A stretch of 5,725 nt of DNA from Clostridiales bacterium (GCA_031271275.1 JAISWA010000193.1:1-5725); one strand, 5' to 3'. Positions 1 through 5,652 are shown, counted from the first letter of the stretch. The notes: generated by a model not told the origin, from the sequence alone. Program-made: numbers and translations.

Positions 1-1
1 T

Positions 2-88
2 TTCGAGCGTATCGACAGGCGTTTGTACGACGGCGAGTTCTGCCAAATGGATTTGATCGTGCCGGTCGTTGACATGTTGGAAAAATGA
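2..88 (+). CDS. C-terminal fragment of an unidentified protein
   Basis: An open frame enters from the left edge and ends at TGA (86-88), giving 28 residues that finish with VPVVDMLEK. Codon choice resembles the downstream genes (many GC-ending codons) and the frame is open to the edge, which suggests the real 3' end of a gene. Too little is present to assign a family, and I do not recognise it. It ends 72 bases before the ATG of the MBL-fold gene, with no T-tract terminator between them, so the two could be co-transcribed. A chance open frame of this length cannot be excluded. Confidence 0.5.
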   Translation, partial: FERIDRRLYDGEFCQMDLIVPVVDMLEK

Positions 89-160
89 TAGTTTTGGTTC
101 ATTGCCTCAAAAATCGTTTTGTTATCCTTTCAAGAAACGATAAACGGAAGGGTGACAGAA

Positions 161-1270
161 ATGAAAAAATTTTTACCGGTCGCAATCGTATGTGTTTTAT
201 TTTTCACAAGCACCGTTTTTGCGGCGCCGGGCATCATTATCGACGGGAACGTACAGGCGGACGAAGTAATCGCCTATGACGAAACCGGCTACAATCTGTA
301 CATAAGGCTTTCCGAAGCCGGGCGTCTTTTCGGGGTTACGGCGACTTTCAAAAATGACGGCGCGGTCATTGAAAAGAACGGTCATAGCCTGCTCTTTGAA
401 GCCGGGAAAAATCAGTTTATCATGGACGGTTTGTCCCGGCGCGATTTGACGATGGAAGGCTTGATCATCCAAGACGGAGAGCCGTATGTGGCGCTGCGCC
501 CGTTAAGCGAAGCGACCGGCGCGGTTATTTCGTGGTCGGCGGAAAACAATGCGGCGGAGGTTACTACCGGCGCGGTTACTATGCCGGAAACCGCCGCCGC
601 GTATTTTGAAAACGTGCAGGTGTTGGACCAATCCACCGTCAGAATCGGCGGCGAAAAAGTAATCTACATAGACCCGTACCATATTGTGGGTACGCCGCAG
701 GACGCGGATGTTATTTTAATCTGCCATTCCCATGACGACCATTTGGACTGGGGCAGCATCAAAAATGTAATGAAGGATTCCACCGTCGTATACCTTCCGG
801 CGGATGCGATGGCGGCGGCGGCGGAAAACGGCGTGACTAACGCGGTGGCCGTAGCGCCGGGCGAGGTGTATACCGAAGGGGAAGTCGCGTTTGAAACGGT
901 ACACGCCTATAACCTTCCCAACGAGCTCGAAACCCGTATGTACCACCCTAAGGAAAGCAACTGGGTCGGTTATGTGGTTGCCGCCAACGGCTATACCTAC
1001 TACGCCGCGGGCGACACGGATTTTGTCCCCGAACTGGAAGGGCTGCAAACCGACGTCGCGTTTATTCCCGTAGACGGGGTGTTCAACATGACGGCGGCGG
1101 AAGCCGCGCTTATGGCGAACGCCATAAACCCGAAGGTTGCGGTGCCCTATCATTATGTTAACTTCGGTTCCGAGGATATGGCGTTGGATTTTGTGAGGGA
1201 ATTTGTGGATTTGGGCGCTCATTTGGCGAGGAAACCGGTCAGCGTGATTATGGCGTATAAAATGTATTAG
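161..1270 (+). CDS. Secreted MBL-fold metallo-hydrolase with N-terminal copper-amine-oxidase-like (stalk) domain
   Basis: The product is 369 residues. Residues 1-22 (MKKFLPVAIVCVLFFTSTVF then AA) form a signal peptide with a likely cleavage near VFA-A, so it should act outside the membrane. Residues about 24-135 resemble the copper amine oxidase N-terminal domain (PF07833 type), including YVALRPLSEATG. Residues about 150-355 form a metallo-beta-lactamase fold of the UlaG/UPF0173-like branch. The metal motif is H189-S-H191-D-D193-H194, followed by YAAGDTD (D285/D287) and VPYH (H331), so the dinuclear site looks intact. The substrate cannot be told from sequence. A TTG start at 119 is in frame, but the ATG at 161 has GGAAGGG (146-152) at good spacing and begins exactly at the signal peptide, so 161 is preferred. 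A terminator follows directly, making this a separate unit from the MBOAT gene. Fold confidence is high; the specific reaction is unknown. Confidence 0.92.
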   Translation: MKKFLPVAIVCVLFFTSTVFAAPGIIIDGNVQADEVIAYDETGYNLYIRLSEAGRLFGVTATFKNDGAVIEKNGHSLLFEAGKNQFIMDGLSRRDLTMEGLIIQDGEPYVALRPLSEATGAVISWSAENNAAEVTTGAVTMPETAAAYFENVQVLDQSTVRIGGEKVIYIDPYHIVGTPQDADVILICHSHDDHLDWGSIKNVMKDSTVVYLPADAMAAAAENGVTNAVAVAPGEVYTEGEVAFETVHAYNLPNELETRMYHPKESNWVGYVVAANGYTYYAAGDTDFVPELEGLQTDVAFIPVDGVFNMTAAEAALMANAINPKVAVPYHYVNFGSEDMALDFVREFVDLGAHLARKPVSVIMAYKMY

Positions 1271-1283
1271 TGTTAATACGGCG

Positions 1284-1316
1284 GCGGCGGGGCTGTGGCG
1301 ACCCCGCCGCTTTTTT
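1284..1316 (+). terminator. Rho-independent terminator of the MBL-fold gene
   Basis: GCGGCGGGG (1284-1292) pairs perfectly with CCCCGCCGC (1302-1310) around a 9-nt loop, and six T residues follow (1311-1316). It begins 14 bases after the stop codon at 1268-1270. This is a strong, very GC-rich stem, and it argues that the next gene needs its own promoter. Confidence 0.93.
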
Positions 1317-1335
1317 CGTGACGGTGCGAAGAATT

Positions 1336-1341
1336 TATGAT
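1336..1341 (+). promoter_or_regulatory. Candidate -10 box for the MBOAT gene
   Basis: TATGAT (1336-1341) followed by AGACT matches the sigma-A -10 consensus at 5 of 6 positions. It lies between the terminator and the MBOAT start, where a promoter is expected. The -35 position at 17-bp spacing (1313-1318, TTTTCG) is poor and overlaps the terminator T-tract, so this is tentative. If used, transcription would start near 1347-1349, at the foot of the leader hairpin. Confidence 0.3.
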
Positions 1342-1348
1342 AGACTCG

Positions 1349-1380
1349 GCTTGCGGCTGCACGTCCATCAACTCGCAAGC
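1349..1380 (+). promoter_or_regulatory. Inverted repeat in the MBOAT leader
   Basis: GCTTGCG (1349-1355) and CGCAAGC (1374-1380) are exact inverse complements separated by 18 bases. The right arm ends directly against the only SD-like stretch (GGGG, 1381-1384), 10 bases before the ATG at 1395. A leader hairpin here could protect the 5' end or influence ribosome access. Neither is shown by the sequence alone. Confidence 0.4.
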
Positions 1381-1394
1381 GGGGTTCTGCCAAA

Positions 1395-2801
1395 ATGGTC
1401 TTTTCAAATTTGTTTTTCATCTATGCCTTTCTGCCCGTTTGTCTCCTGCTCTGTTTCATCGCCCCCAATATCCGCGTTAAAAATTATGTGCTGCTTGCCG
1501 CTTCTTTGCTTTTTTACGGGTTGGGCGAGCCGGTCTATATTTTTCTGCTGCTCATCGCTTCGCTTTCCGCGTTCCTTTTCGCGAGGGGGATTGGCGGCTG
1601 CCGTGCCGTTTCCCGGCGCAGGCTGCTGCTTGCCGCGTCGGTTACCGTCAACGTGGCGTTCCTGTTCGTGTTCAAATATGTCCCGCTGTTGGTGGAAACG
1701 TTCGGCGTACTCTTTCCCGTGGAAACGGCGGGCTTTCCGGAAATCGTGCTGCCCATCGGCATTTCCTTCTATACCTTTCAAATCCTGACCTACACCGTCG
1801 ATATTTATTTCCACAAAACGCCCGTACAAAGTTCCTTCGCCAAGTTTCTGCTCTATGTTTCGCTGTTCCCGCAGCTTATCGCCGGACCTATCGTCCGCTA
1901 CGCCGATATTGAAACGCAGCTTTCCCAGAGACAAATGACGGCGGAGAAGTTTTCTTCCGGCGTGGTGCTGTTTATCTGCGGGCTGAGCAAAAAAATAATC
2001 CTCGCGGACCAGGCGGGCGCTTCGGCGGATCTTTTGCTGCGGAACCCGGCGTCTATGGGCGCGTTGGGGGTCTGGTCGGGCGTTATCCTGTACGCGTTTC
2101 AGATTTATTTCGACTTCGCCGGGTATTCCGACATGGCGATCGGGCTTGGGCGGATGTTCGGGTTCGAGTTTAAGAAAAATTTCGATTACCCGTATATCTC
2201 AAAATCGGTAACGGAATTTTGGCGGCGGTGGCATATTTCCCTGGGGACTTTTTTCCGCGACTATGTATACATACCGCTGGGCGGGAACCGGAAAGCCCAC
2301 GCGCGCAATATCGCGGTGGTCTGGCTGCTGACCGGCCTTTGGCACGGCGCTTCTTGGAATTTCGCCCTATGGGGGCTTTATTACGGGCTGCTGCTGATTG
2401 TGGAGAAATATGTTTTTCAGAAAATAAAGATAAAACTTCCGGCGGTTTTCAAATGCGTGTATACGCTGTTCGCGGTGCTGATGGGCTGGGTGTTGTTTTA
2501 CTTCACGGACATGAACGGCATTGCGCAAGCGCTGCGCGCCCTGTTTAGCTTTCGCGCAACCGAACCGGCGTCGCTTTCCCTCATGGCGGAGAATTTCATG
2601 CTGATCATTGTCTGCATAATCGCCGCTACCCCGCTGATGAAATCCCTTTATGACAAAGGTATAAAAAGAATATCCGGTCATCCCTTGGGCATGGGCGCGG
2701 ATACCCTGTGCAAGCTTTTTTATGTGGCGGCGGGGCTTTTTATTTGTACCGCCCGTTTGGTGGGCTCGTCGTTCAGCCCGTTTTTGTATTTCAGGTTTTA
2801 A
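1395..2801 (+). CDS. MBOAT family O-acyltransferase (AlgI/DltB/PatA-like)
   Basis: A 468-residue integral membrane protein with about ten hydrophobic segments, the usual length for the AlgI branch. The N-terminus MVFSNLFFIYAFLPVCLLL is typical of this branch. Conserved blocks include PIGISFYTFQILTYTVDIY (120-138), FPQLIAGPIVRY (158-169), FQIYFDFAGYSDMAIG (235-250), FWRRWHISLGTFFRDYVYIPLGG (275-297, H280) and LWHGASWNFALWG (315-327). H317 in the WHG motif corresponds to the catalytic histidine of the family. In known systems such proteins pass acetyl groups from the cytoplasm across the membrane for O-acetylation of alginate, peptidoglycan or other polymers. The DHHW gene downstream supports a role in polysaccharide acetylation rather than DltB-type alanylation, since no dltA or dltC is seen nearby. 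The ATG at 1395 gives the family-typical N-terminus although its SD is weak. The acceptor polymer is unknown. Confidence 0.95.
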   Translation: MVFSNLFFIYAFLPVCLLLCFIAPNIRVKNYVLLAASLLFYGLGEPVYIFLLLIASLSAFLFARGIGGCRAVSRRRLLLAASVTVNVAFLFVFKYVPLLVETFGVLFPVETAGFPEIVLPIGISFYTFQILTYTVDIYFHKTPVQSSFAKFLLYVSLFPQLIAGPIVRYADIETQLSQRQMTAEKFSSGVVLFICGLSKKIILADQAGASADLLLRNPASMGALGVWSGVILYAFQIYFDFAGYSDMAIGLGRMFGFEFKKNFDYPYISKSVTEFWRRWHISLGTFFRDYVYIPLGGNRKAHARNIAVVWLLTGLWHGASWNFALWGLYYGLLLIVEKYVFQKIKIKLPAVFKCVYTLFAVLMGWVLFYFTDMNGIAQALRALFSFRATEPASLSLMAENFMLIIVCIIAATPLMKSLYDKGIKRISGHPLGMGADTLCKLFYVAAGLFICTARLVGSSFSPFLYFRF

Positions 2802-2806
2802 AGGAA

Positions 2807-2832
2807 GATTCTTCGCTTCGCTCAGAATGACA
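2807..2832 (+). repeat. Dispersed 26-bp repeat, copy 1
   Basis: This stretch (core CTTCGCTTCGCTCAGAATGA) matches 4539-4564 at 25 of 26 positions. It begins 5 bases after the MBOAT stop. Its reverse complement encodes peptides such as VILSEAKN and, at the other copy, CHSERSEES, which commonly appear in spurious ORFs across bacterial genomes carrying this widespread intergenic repeat. It should not be read as coding. Confidence 0.8.
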
Positions 2833-2882
2833 GTGTCGCCGTATATTTCACGTTCAGAATGACAATGTGCGCCGTATATTTC
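2822..2882 (+). repeat. Two-copy tandem repeat, about 32-bp period
   Basis: The block TCAGAATGACAGTGT-CGCC plus GTATATTTC (2822-2849) recurs at 2854-2882 with one substitution (A for G) and one inserted G. The first half of each unit is the end of the dispersed repeat (TCAGAATGACA), so the duplication copied the repeat terminus together with its neighbouring GCCGTATATTTC. Confidence 0.75.
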
Positions 2883-2886
2883 GCTA

Positions 2887-3030
2887 TATAGCGAATCAAC
2901 TTTGGATGTAACCATCGTCAGCTATGCATTGTAAACGGTTCACTTCCTGCGTTTTCTGCGAAAACGCTACGTTCGTTCACCACAATGCATTGACGCTTCC
3001 GATGGTCAAGAATTAAGTTGATTCGCTATA
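2887..3030. mobile_element. 144-bp imperfect palindrome with 16-bp terminal inverted repeats (MITE-like)
   Basis: TATAGCGAATCAACTT (2887-2902) and AAGTTGATTCGCTATA (3015-3030) are exact inverse complements. Further inverse pairs are nested inside: ACCATCG (2911-2917) with CGATGGT (3000-3006), and ATGCATTGT (2924-2932) with ACAATGCAT (2982-2990). At the centre, GCGTTTTC (2949-2956) and GAAAACGC (2960-2967) enclose a 3-nt loop. The whole could fold into one long interrupted hairpin on either strand. There is no internal ORF of note. The layout fits a non-autonomous miniature inverted-repeat element, or a structured intergenic repeat, inserted between the MBOAT and DHHW genes. The TA-rich ends would suit insertion at TA, but no clear target duplication can be proven here. 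Confidence 0.75.
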
Positions 3031-3034
3031 ACCC

Positions 3035-3040
3035 GGAGGG
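3035..3040 (+). promoter_or_regulatory. Shine-Dalgarno that fixes the DHHW gene start
   Basis: GGAGGG lies 6 bases before TTG (3047-3049). The next in-frame ATG (3077) has no SD in front of it. This supports the TTG as the true start. The site sits just outside the right end of the palindromic element. Confidence 0.8.
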
Positions 3041-3046
3041 AATATT

Positions 3047-4411
3047 TTGCTAAACGGAAAAAACTTCGGCAACTACATGGTCAGCGCGTGTTTCCTGATC
3101 ATTATTTTTTCACTGGGTACCTATTTTTTATTTACCGAAAAGGCGGCGTTTTCCGACGCGGAAAACCGTGAGCTCGCCCCCGCACCGAGGCTGACGGACG
3201 AAAACGGCAGTATCAACACGCGCTTCTATTATGATTTGGAAACGTATTACACCGACCGGTTCCCGTTCCGGAACGGCTTCCTCGGCGTGAACCGCACCCT
3301 TCAAACCGCGTTTGCCCTAAAGCCGCCGGGTTTTGACGGCGAGGTCACGTTTGTGACGGTAGAGAGCAACGACGGGCAGGGGAAAAGCGGGGCGCCGGAA
3401 AGCCCGCAGAGTATGGAAGATACTACGCAAAATACCTCCGTCGGCGCAAGGGACGAAGAGGTTGGCGCGGCGGAAGGATCAGCGGAAGTTCCCGCCGACA
3501 CCGGCGAAGTCCCCTTCGACTTTACCAGTTTGCCGATTATCGGCGACCGCACCTTTGAGCTGTATGTGTACCACGAGCCGAGGGTACGGGAATTCGCGGA
3601 CGCGGTAAACAATCTCGCCCTTGCCTGTAAGGTTCCGACCTATGTGCTGCTTTCGCCGGCTTCTTCCGAGTTATACCTGCCGGAAAAATACCGCGCGCCG
3701 GAAAATAACCAGAAGCCCGCCTTCGATTTGCTCAAAACGCTTATTACGGAAGCGGAATATATTGATTTATACGATTCGTTCCAAAACGCCAAAGACAAGG
3801 AATACCTCTATTTTCGCACCGACCACCACTGGACAGCCGACGGCGCGTACCTCGCTTATGAAAATTTCTGCAAGGCGACCGGGCAAAACCCGGTCAGCCG
3901 TTCGGAAATGGAAAGCGGCAGGCGCGACGGTTTCCTCGGCAGCCTGTACAAGCAGGTTTCCCAAAGCGCGGGCAGCGAGCGCCTTTCCGGCAGCCCGGAC
4001 TTTATACGGTATTATTTCCCCGTTTATGAAACGGAAGCGTACAATTACGCCAATGCGGGAATGCTGCTCGGTTCCCGCAGGGAAGTGCTGCTTCCCGACT
4101 ATGAAAAGGACACGAACCTGTACAATATTTTTTTCGGCGGCGACATGGAGCTTATGCGTATGGAAAGCGCCGTTGGCAACGGGAAAAGTATTATGGTGGC
4201 GCGCGATTCCTACGGGCACGCGTTTCTGCCGTTTCTTGCCAACCATTATGAAACGGTGTACGCCGTGGAACCCCGGTATTTCGAGTCTTTCGACCTCGCG
4301 AATTTTATAGCGGAAAACCAAATAGACGAGCTGCTGATTATGGGGTACTCCTTCCCCATGACGGGGGCGTATTGGCTTAACTGGCCGCAGGAGCTGGCGA
4401 AACTGTATTAA
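3047..4411 (+). CDS. DHHW family protein, AlgX/AlgJ-like polysaccharide O-acetylation factor
   Basis: A 454-residue protein with a single N-terminal membrane segment (about residues 11-30), so the bulk should be outside the cytoplasmic membrane as an anchored or exported domain. FSDAENRELAPAPRLT (35-50) is the usual N-terminal signature, followed by FYYDLETYYTDRFPFRNGFLG. The hallmark RTDHHWT is at 257-263 (D259, H260, H261). ARDSYGHAFLPFL (385-397) supplies the candidate nucleophile S388. In AlgX a D-H pair and a serine form the SGNH-like triad, so the catalytic set looks complete. Residues about 105-157 are a low-complexity acidic, Ser/Gly/Glu-rich stretch that interrupts the fold. It is expected to work with the upstream MBOAT protein to O-acetylate an exported glycan. 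The two genes are 245 bp apart because of the inserted repeats. The TTG start is supported by GGAGGG at 3035-3040. Confidence 0.9.
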   Translation: MLNGKNFGNYMVSACFLIIIFSLGTYFLFTEKAAFSDAENRELAPAPRLTDENGSINTRFYYDLETYYTDRFPFRNGFLGVNRTLQTAFALKPPGFDGEVTFVTVESNDGQGKSGAPESPQSMEDTTQNTSVGARDEEVGAAEGSAEVPADTGEVPFDFTSLPIIGDRTFELYVYHEPRVREFADAVNNLALACKVPTYVLLSPASSELYLPEKYRAPENNQKPAFDLLKTLITEAEYIDLYDSFQNAKDKEYLYFRTDHHWTADGAYLAYENFCKATGQNPVSRSEMESGRRDGFLGSLYKQVSQSAGSERLSGSPDFIRYYFPVYETEAYNYANAGMLLGSRREVLLPDYEKDTNLYNIFFGGDMELMRMESAVGNGKSIMVARDSYGHAFLPFLANHYETVYAVEPRYFESFDLANFIAENQIDELLIMGYSFPMTGAYWLNWPQELAKLY

Positions 4412-4489
4412 CATTGCCATTCTGGCGAATCATGCCACTCTGGCGCAATCATTGCCATTTTGGCGCAATCATTGCCATTTTGGCGCAAT
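4412..4489 (+). repeat. Four tandem hairpin-forming units of 19-20 bp
   Basis: Units at 4412-4430, 4431-4449, 4450-4469 and 4470-4489 begin one base after the DHHW stop. The last two are identical (CATTGCCATTTTGGCGCAAT). Every unit keeps GCCA-NNN-TGGC (4416-4426, 4434-4444, 4454-4464, 4474-4484), with loops TTC, CTC, TTT and TTT, so the stem is invariant while the loop varies. A degenerate fifth unit (4490-4509) merges into the dispersed repeat. No T-tract follows any unit, so they are not classical terminators. Confidence 0.85.
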
Positions 4490-4496
4490 CATTGCC

Positions 4497-4564
4497 GTTC
4501 TGAGCCGCAGGCGAAGAATCCCACCGCCGCTGAGGGAGGATTCTTCGCTTCGCTTAGAATGACA
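4497..4564. repeat. Dispersed repeat, copy 2, arranged as an inverted repeat
   Basis: GCGAAGAATCC (4511-4521) pairs exactly with GGATTCTTCGC (4538-4548). Outside these, TTCTGAGC (4498-4505) pairs with GCTTAGAA (4552-4559) except for one position. The right arm (4539-4564) matches the 26-bp repeat at 2807-2832 with a single substitution. The hairpin loop holds CACCGCCGCTGAGGGA. The right arm contains the ATG (4559) that is the first candidate start of the biotin ligase gene. Confidence 0.8.
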
Positions 4565-5410
4565 GAGGCGGTGTATTCTTTGGACGATGTGCTCTCCGTA
4601 AACGGAATCAAATCTTTCCTTCCCCCCGACGCGCAAATCGAAATCGAATTTTTCCTCCAAACCGATTCCACCAACCGGGTGGCGATGGAACGCGCCCTTG
4701 CCCGCGCGCCCCACGGAACGGTCGTCTTGGCGGAAAGCCAGACCCACGGCAGGGGGCGCAGGGGAAAGCGCTTTTTTTCGCCCCCGGGCGGGGGGCTGTA
4801 TATTAGCTTTGTGCTGTATTTTGAAAACTTACGTTTCACCAACCCCACCGCTATTACCGCTTACGCGGCGGTGCGCGTCTGCGAGGCAATCGAAAGCCTT
4901 TGCGGTATTCAGGCGGGCGTAAAGTGGGTCAACGATATTTTTTATAAGGGAAAAAAAGTAGGCGGGATTTTGGCGGAAGGGGTGCCCGATTCACAAACGC
5001 GGGGCATGGACGGACAGGCGCGCAGCCTTGACGCGAAATCCCACGCCGTCGGCGCGGTCGTACTCGGGATTGGGCTGAATATTTCCGCCGACCCCGGGGA
5101 CTTTCCGGAGGAATTACGCGGCAAAGCGGGTTCGCTTTTCGCGAAAGGCTGCCAACCGTTCACAAGGAGCGCCCTTGCCGCCGAACTGATAAAACGCGTC
5201 GCGCTTTCCCACGCGCCGGGGGAAGCGGAAATCTTTGAAAAATACAAAGCGAAACTCTTTATGCTCGGCTCCACGGTTACGGTTTCCACGGAAAAGGAAA
5301 ACTATACCGCCAAAGCGTTGGACATAGATTCAACGGGAAGGCTGATCGTAGAGAAAGAAAACGGGGAAACGGAATTTTTATCTTACGGGGAAATAAATAT
5401 ATTGGTGTAG
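4559..5410 (+). CDS. birA: Biotin--[acetyl-CoA-carboxylase] ligase, class I (no HTH domain)
   Basis: It would join biotin, via biotinyl-AMP, to the lysine of biotin carboxyl carrier proteins in the cytoplasm. From ATG 4559 the product is 283 residues. TDSTN (35-39) begins the catalytic domain. The biotin/ATP loop is GRGRRGKRFFSPPGGG (64-79), KWVND (122-126) stands for the usual KWPND, then KKVGGILAE (132-140) and VLGIGLNI (168-175). A C-terminal SH3-like domain covers about 236-283. There is no N-terminal winged helix, so it should be an enzyme only and not the biotin repressor. Residues 141-164 form a longer, hydrophilic loop than usual. The start is uncertain: ATG 4559 lies inside a dispersed repeat and has GGAGG only about 19 bases away, while TTG 4580 or GTG 4571 could use the weak AGAGGCGG at 4564-4571. 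The upstream TTG at 4460 lies in the tandem repeats and is unlikely. Confidence 0.9.
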   Translation: MTEAVYSLDDVLSVNGIKSFLPPDAQIEIEFFLQTDSTNRVAMERALARAPHGTVVLAESQTHGRGRRGKRFFSPPGGGLYISFVLYFENLRFTNPTAITAYAAVRVCEAIESLCGIQAGVKWVNDIFYKGKKVGGILAEGVPDSQTRGMDGQARSLDAKSHAVGAVVLGIGLNISADPGDFPEELRGKAGSLFAKGCQPFTRSALAAELIKRVALSHAPGEAEIFEKYKAKLFMLGSTVTVSTEKENYTAKALDIDSTGRLIVEKENGETEFLSYGEINILV

Positions 5411-5423
5411 AGGAGCGAAAGGG

Positions 5424-5524
5424 TTGCCTGACAAGCGGATGCCGACTGTCAAGCTGCGGCGGTATCTGAGGGATATTTTGTGAATACGCTTTCGGAGGAA
5501 GAACTCAGGGAATTGTTCAAGTAA
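5424..5524 (+). pseudogene. Two tiny overlapping ORFs: probable gene remnant or leader peptides
   Basis: TTG 5424 opens a 19-codon ORF (MPDKRMPTVKLRRYLRDIL) ending at TGA 5481-5483. It has AGGAG (5411-5415) at 8-base spacing, just after the ligase stop. GTG 5480 opens a second ORF of 14 codons (VNTLSEEELRELFK) ending at TAA 5522-5524, overlapping the first by GTGA and preceded by GAGGG (5468-5472). Both peptides look protein-like, the second as an acidic amphipathic helix. This may be one small gene broken by a frameshift, or two coupled small peptides. No family is recognised. Confidence 0.3.
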
Positions 5525-5605
5525 AAAATCCGCGGGCAAATTGATAGTTGGCATATTATGTAATGCACCCGTGACCCGAGTGATTTAGGGTGTTTGATGG
5601 CAATC
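5525..5605. other. Non-coding stretch before the bidirectional terminator
   Basis: I see no supported gene or promoter here. TTGATA (5541-5546) resembles a -35 box, but the TATTAT/TATGTA boxes that follow are only 7-10 bases away, too close for a normal promoter. A short inverse pair CACCC/GGGTG is also present but is weak. The six-frame minus-strand frame crossing this region runs through a terminator and is not credible. Confidence 0.4.
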
Positions 5606-5652
5606 AAAAAATACGCAAACGGCAAAATATTGCTAAAGTTTGCGTATTTTTT
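5606..5652. terminator. Bidirectional rho-independent terminator
   Basis: AAAAAATACGCAAAC (5606-5620) pairs over 15 bp with GTTTGCGTATTTTTT (5638-5652). The 17-nt loop contains an inner GCAA/TTGC pair (5622-5625 with 5630-5633). The A-run on the left and the T-run on the right give a U-tract whichever strand is transcribed. This fits a convergent junction between the ligase unit and a leftward gene beyond the right edge. Confidence 0.88.

Noticed and set aside
69..74. Perfect TTGACA -35 box upstream of the MBL gene
   Set aside because: It lies inside the upstream coding frame and no acceptable -10 box is found 16-18 bases downstream.
113..141. ATCGTTT/AAACGAT inverted repeat before the MBL start
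   Set aside because: Seven pairs with a 15-nt AT-rich loop and no T-tract, so it is too weak to call an operator or terminator.
716..1420. 234-codon minus-strand ORF opposite the MBL gene
   Set aside because: It is antisense to a well-supported gene, runs through the terminator at 1284-1316, and is rich in Arg/His/Gly without any family motif.
2367..2915. 182-codon minus-strand ORF reaching into the intergenic repeats
   Set aside because: Its N-terminal part is translated repeat (HSERE, VILSEAKN), and the rest is antisense to the MBOAT gene.
2990..3018. Promoter for the DHHW gene (TTGACG at 2990-2995)
   Set aside because: The -10 position at 17-bp spacing (TTAAGT) matches the consensus at only 3 of 6 positions, so it is not listed as a feature.
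3621..4310. 229-codon + strand ORF inside the DHHW gene in another frame
   Set aside because: Its Arg/Thr/Ala/Pro-rich composition is typical of a shifted reading of GC-rich coding DNA, and the overlapping DHHW frame carries all conserved motifs.
3767..4420. 217-codon minus-strand ORF opposite the DHHW gene
   Set aside because: Antisense shadow with no recognisable motif or ribosome binding site.
4412..4489. CRISPR array
   Set aside because: The units are contiguous without spacers and much shorter than CRISPR repeats, and no cas genes are present.
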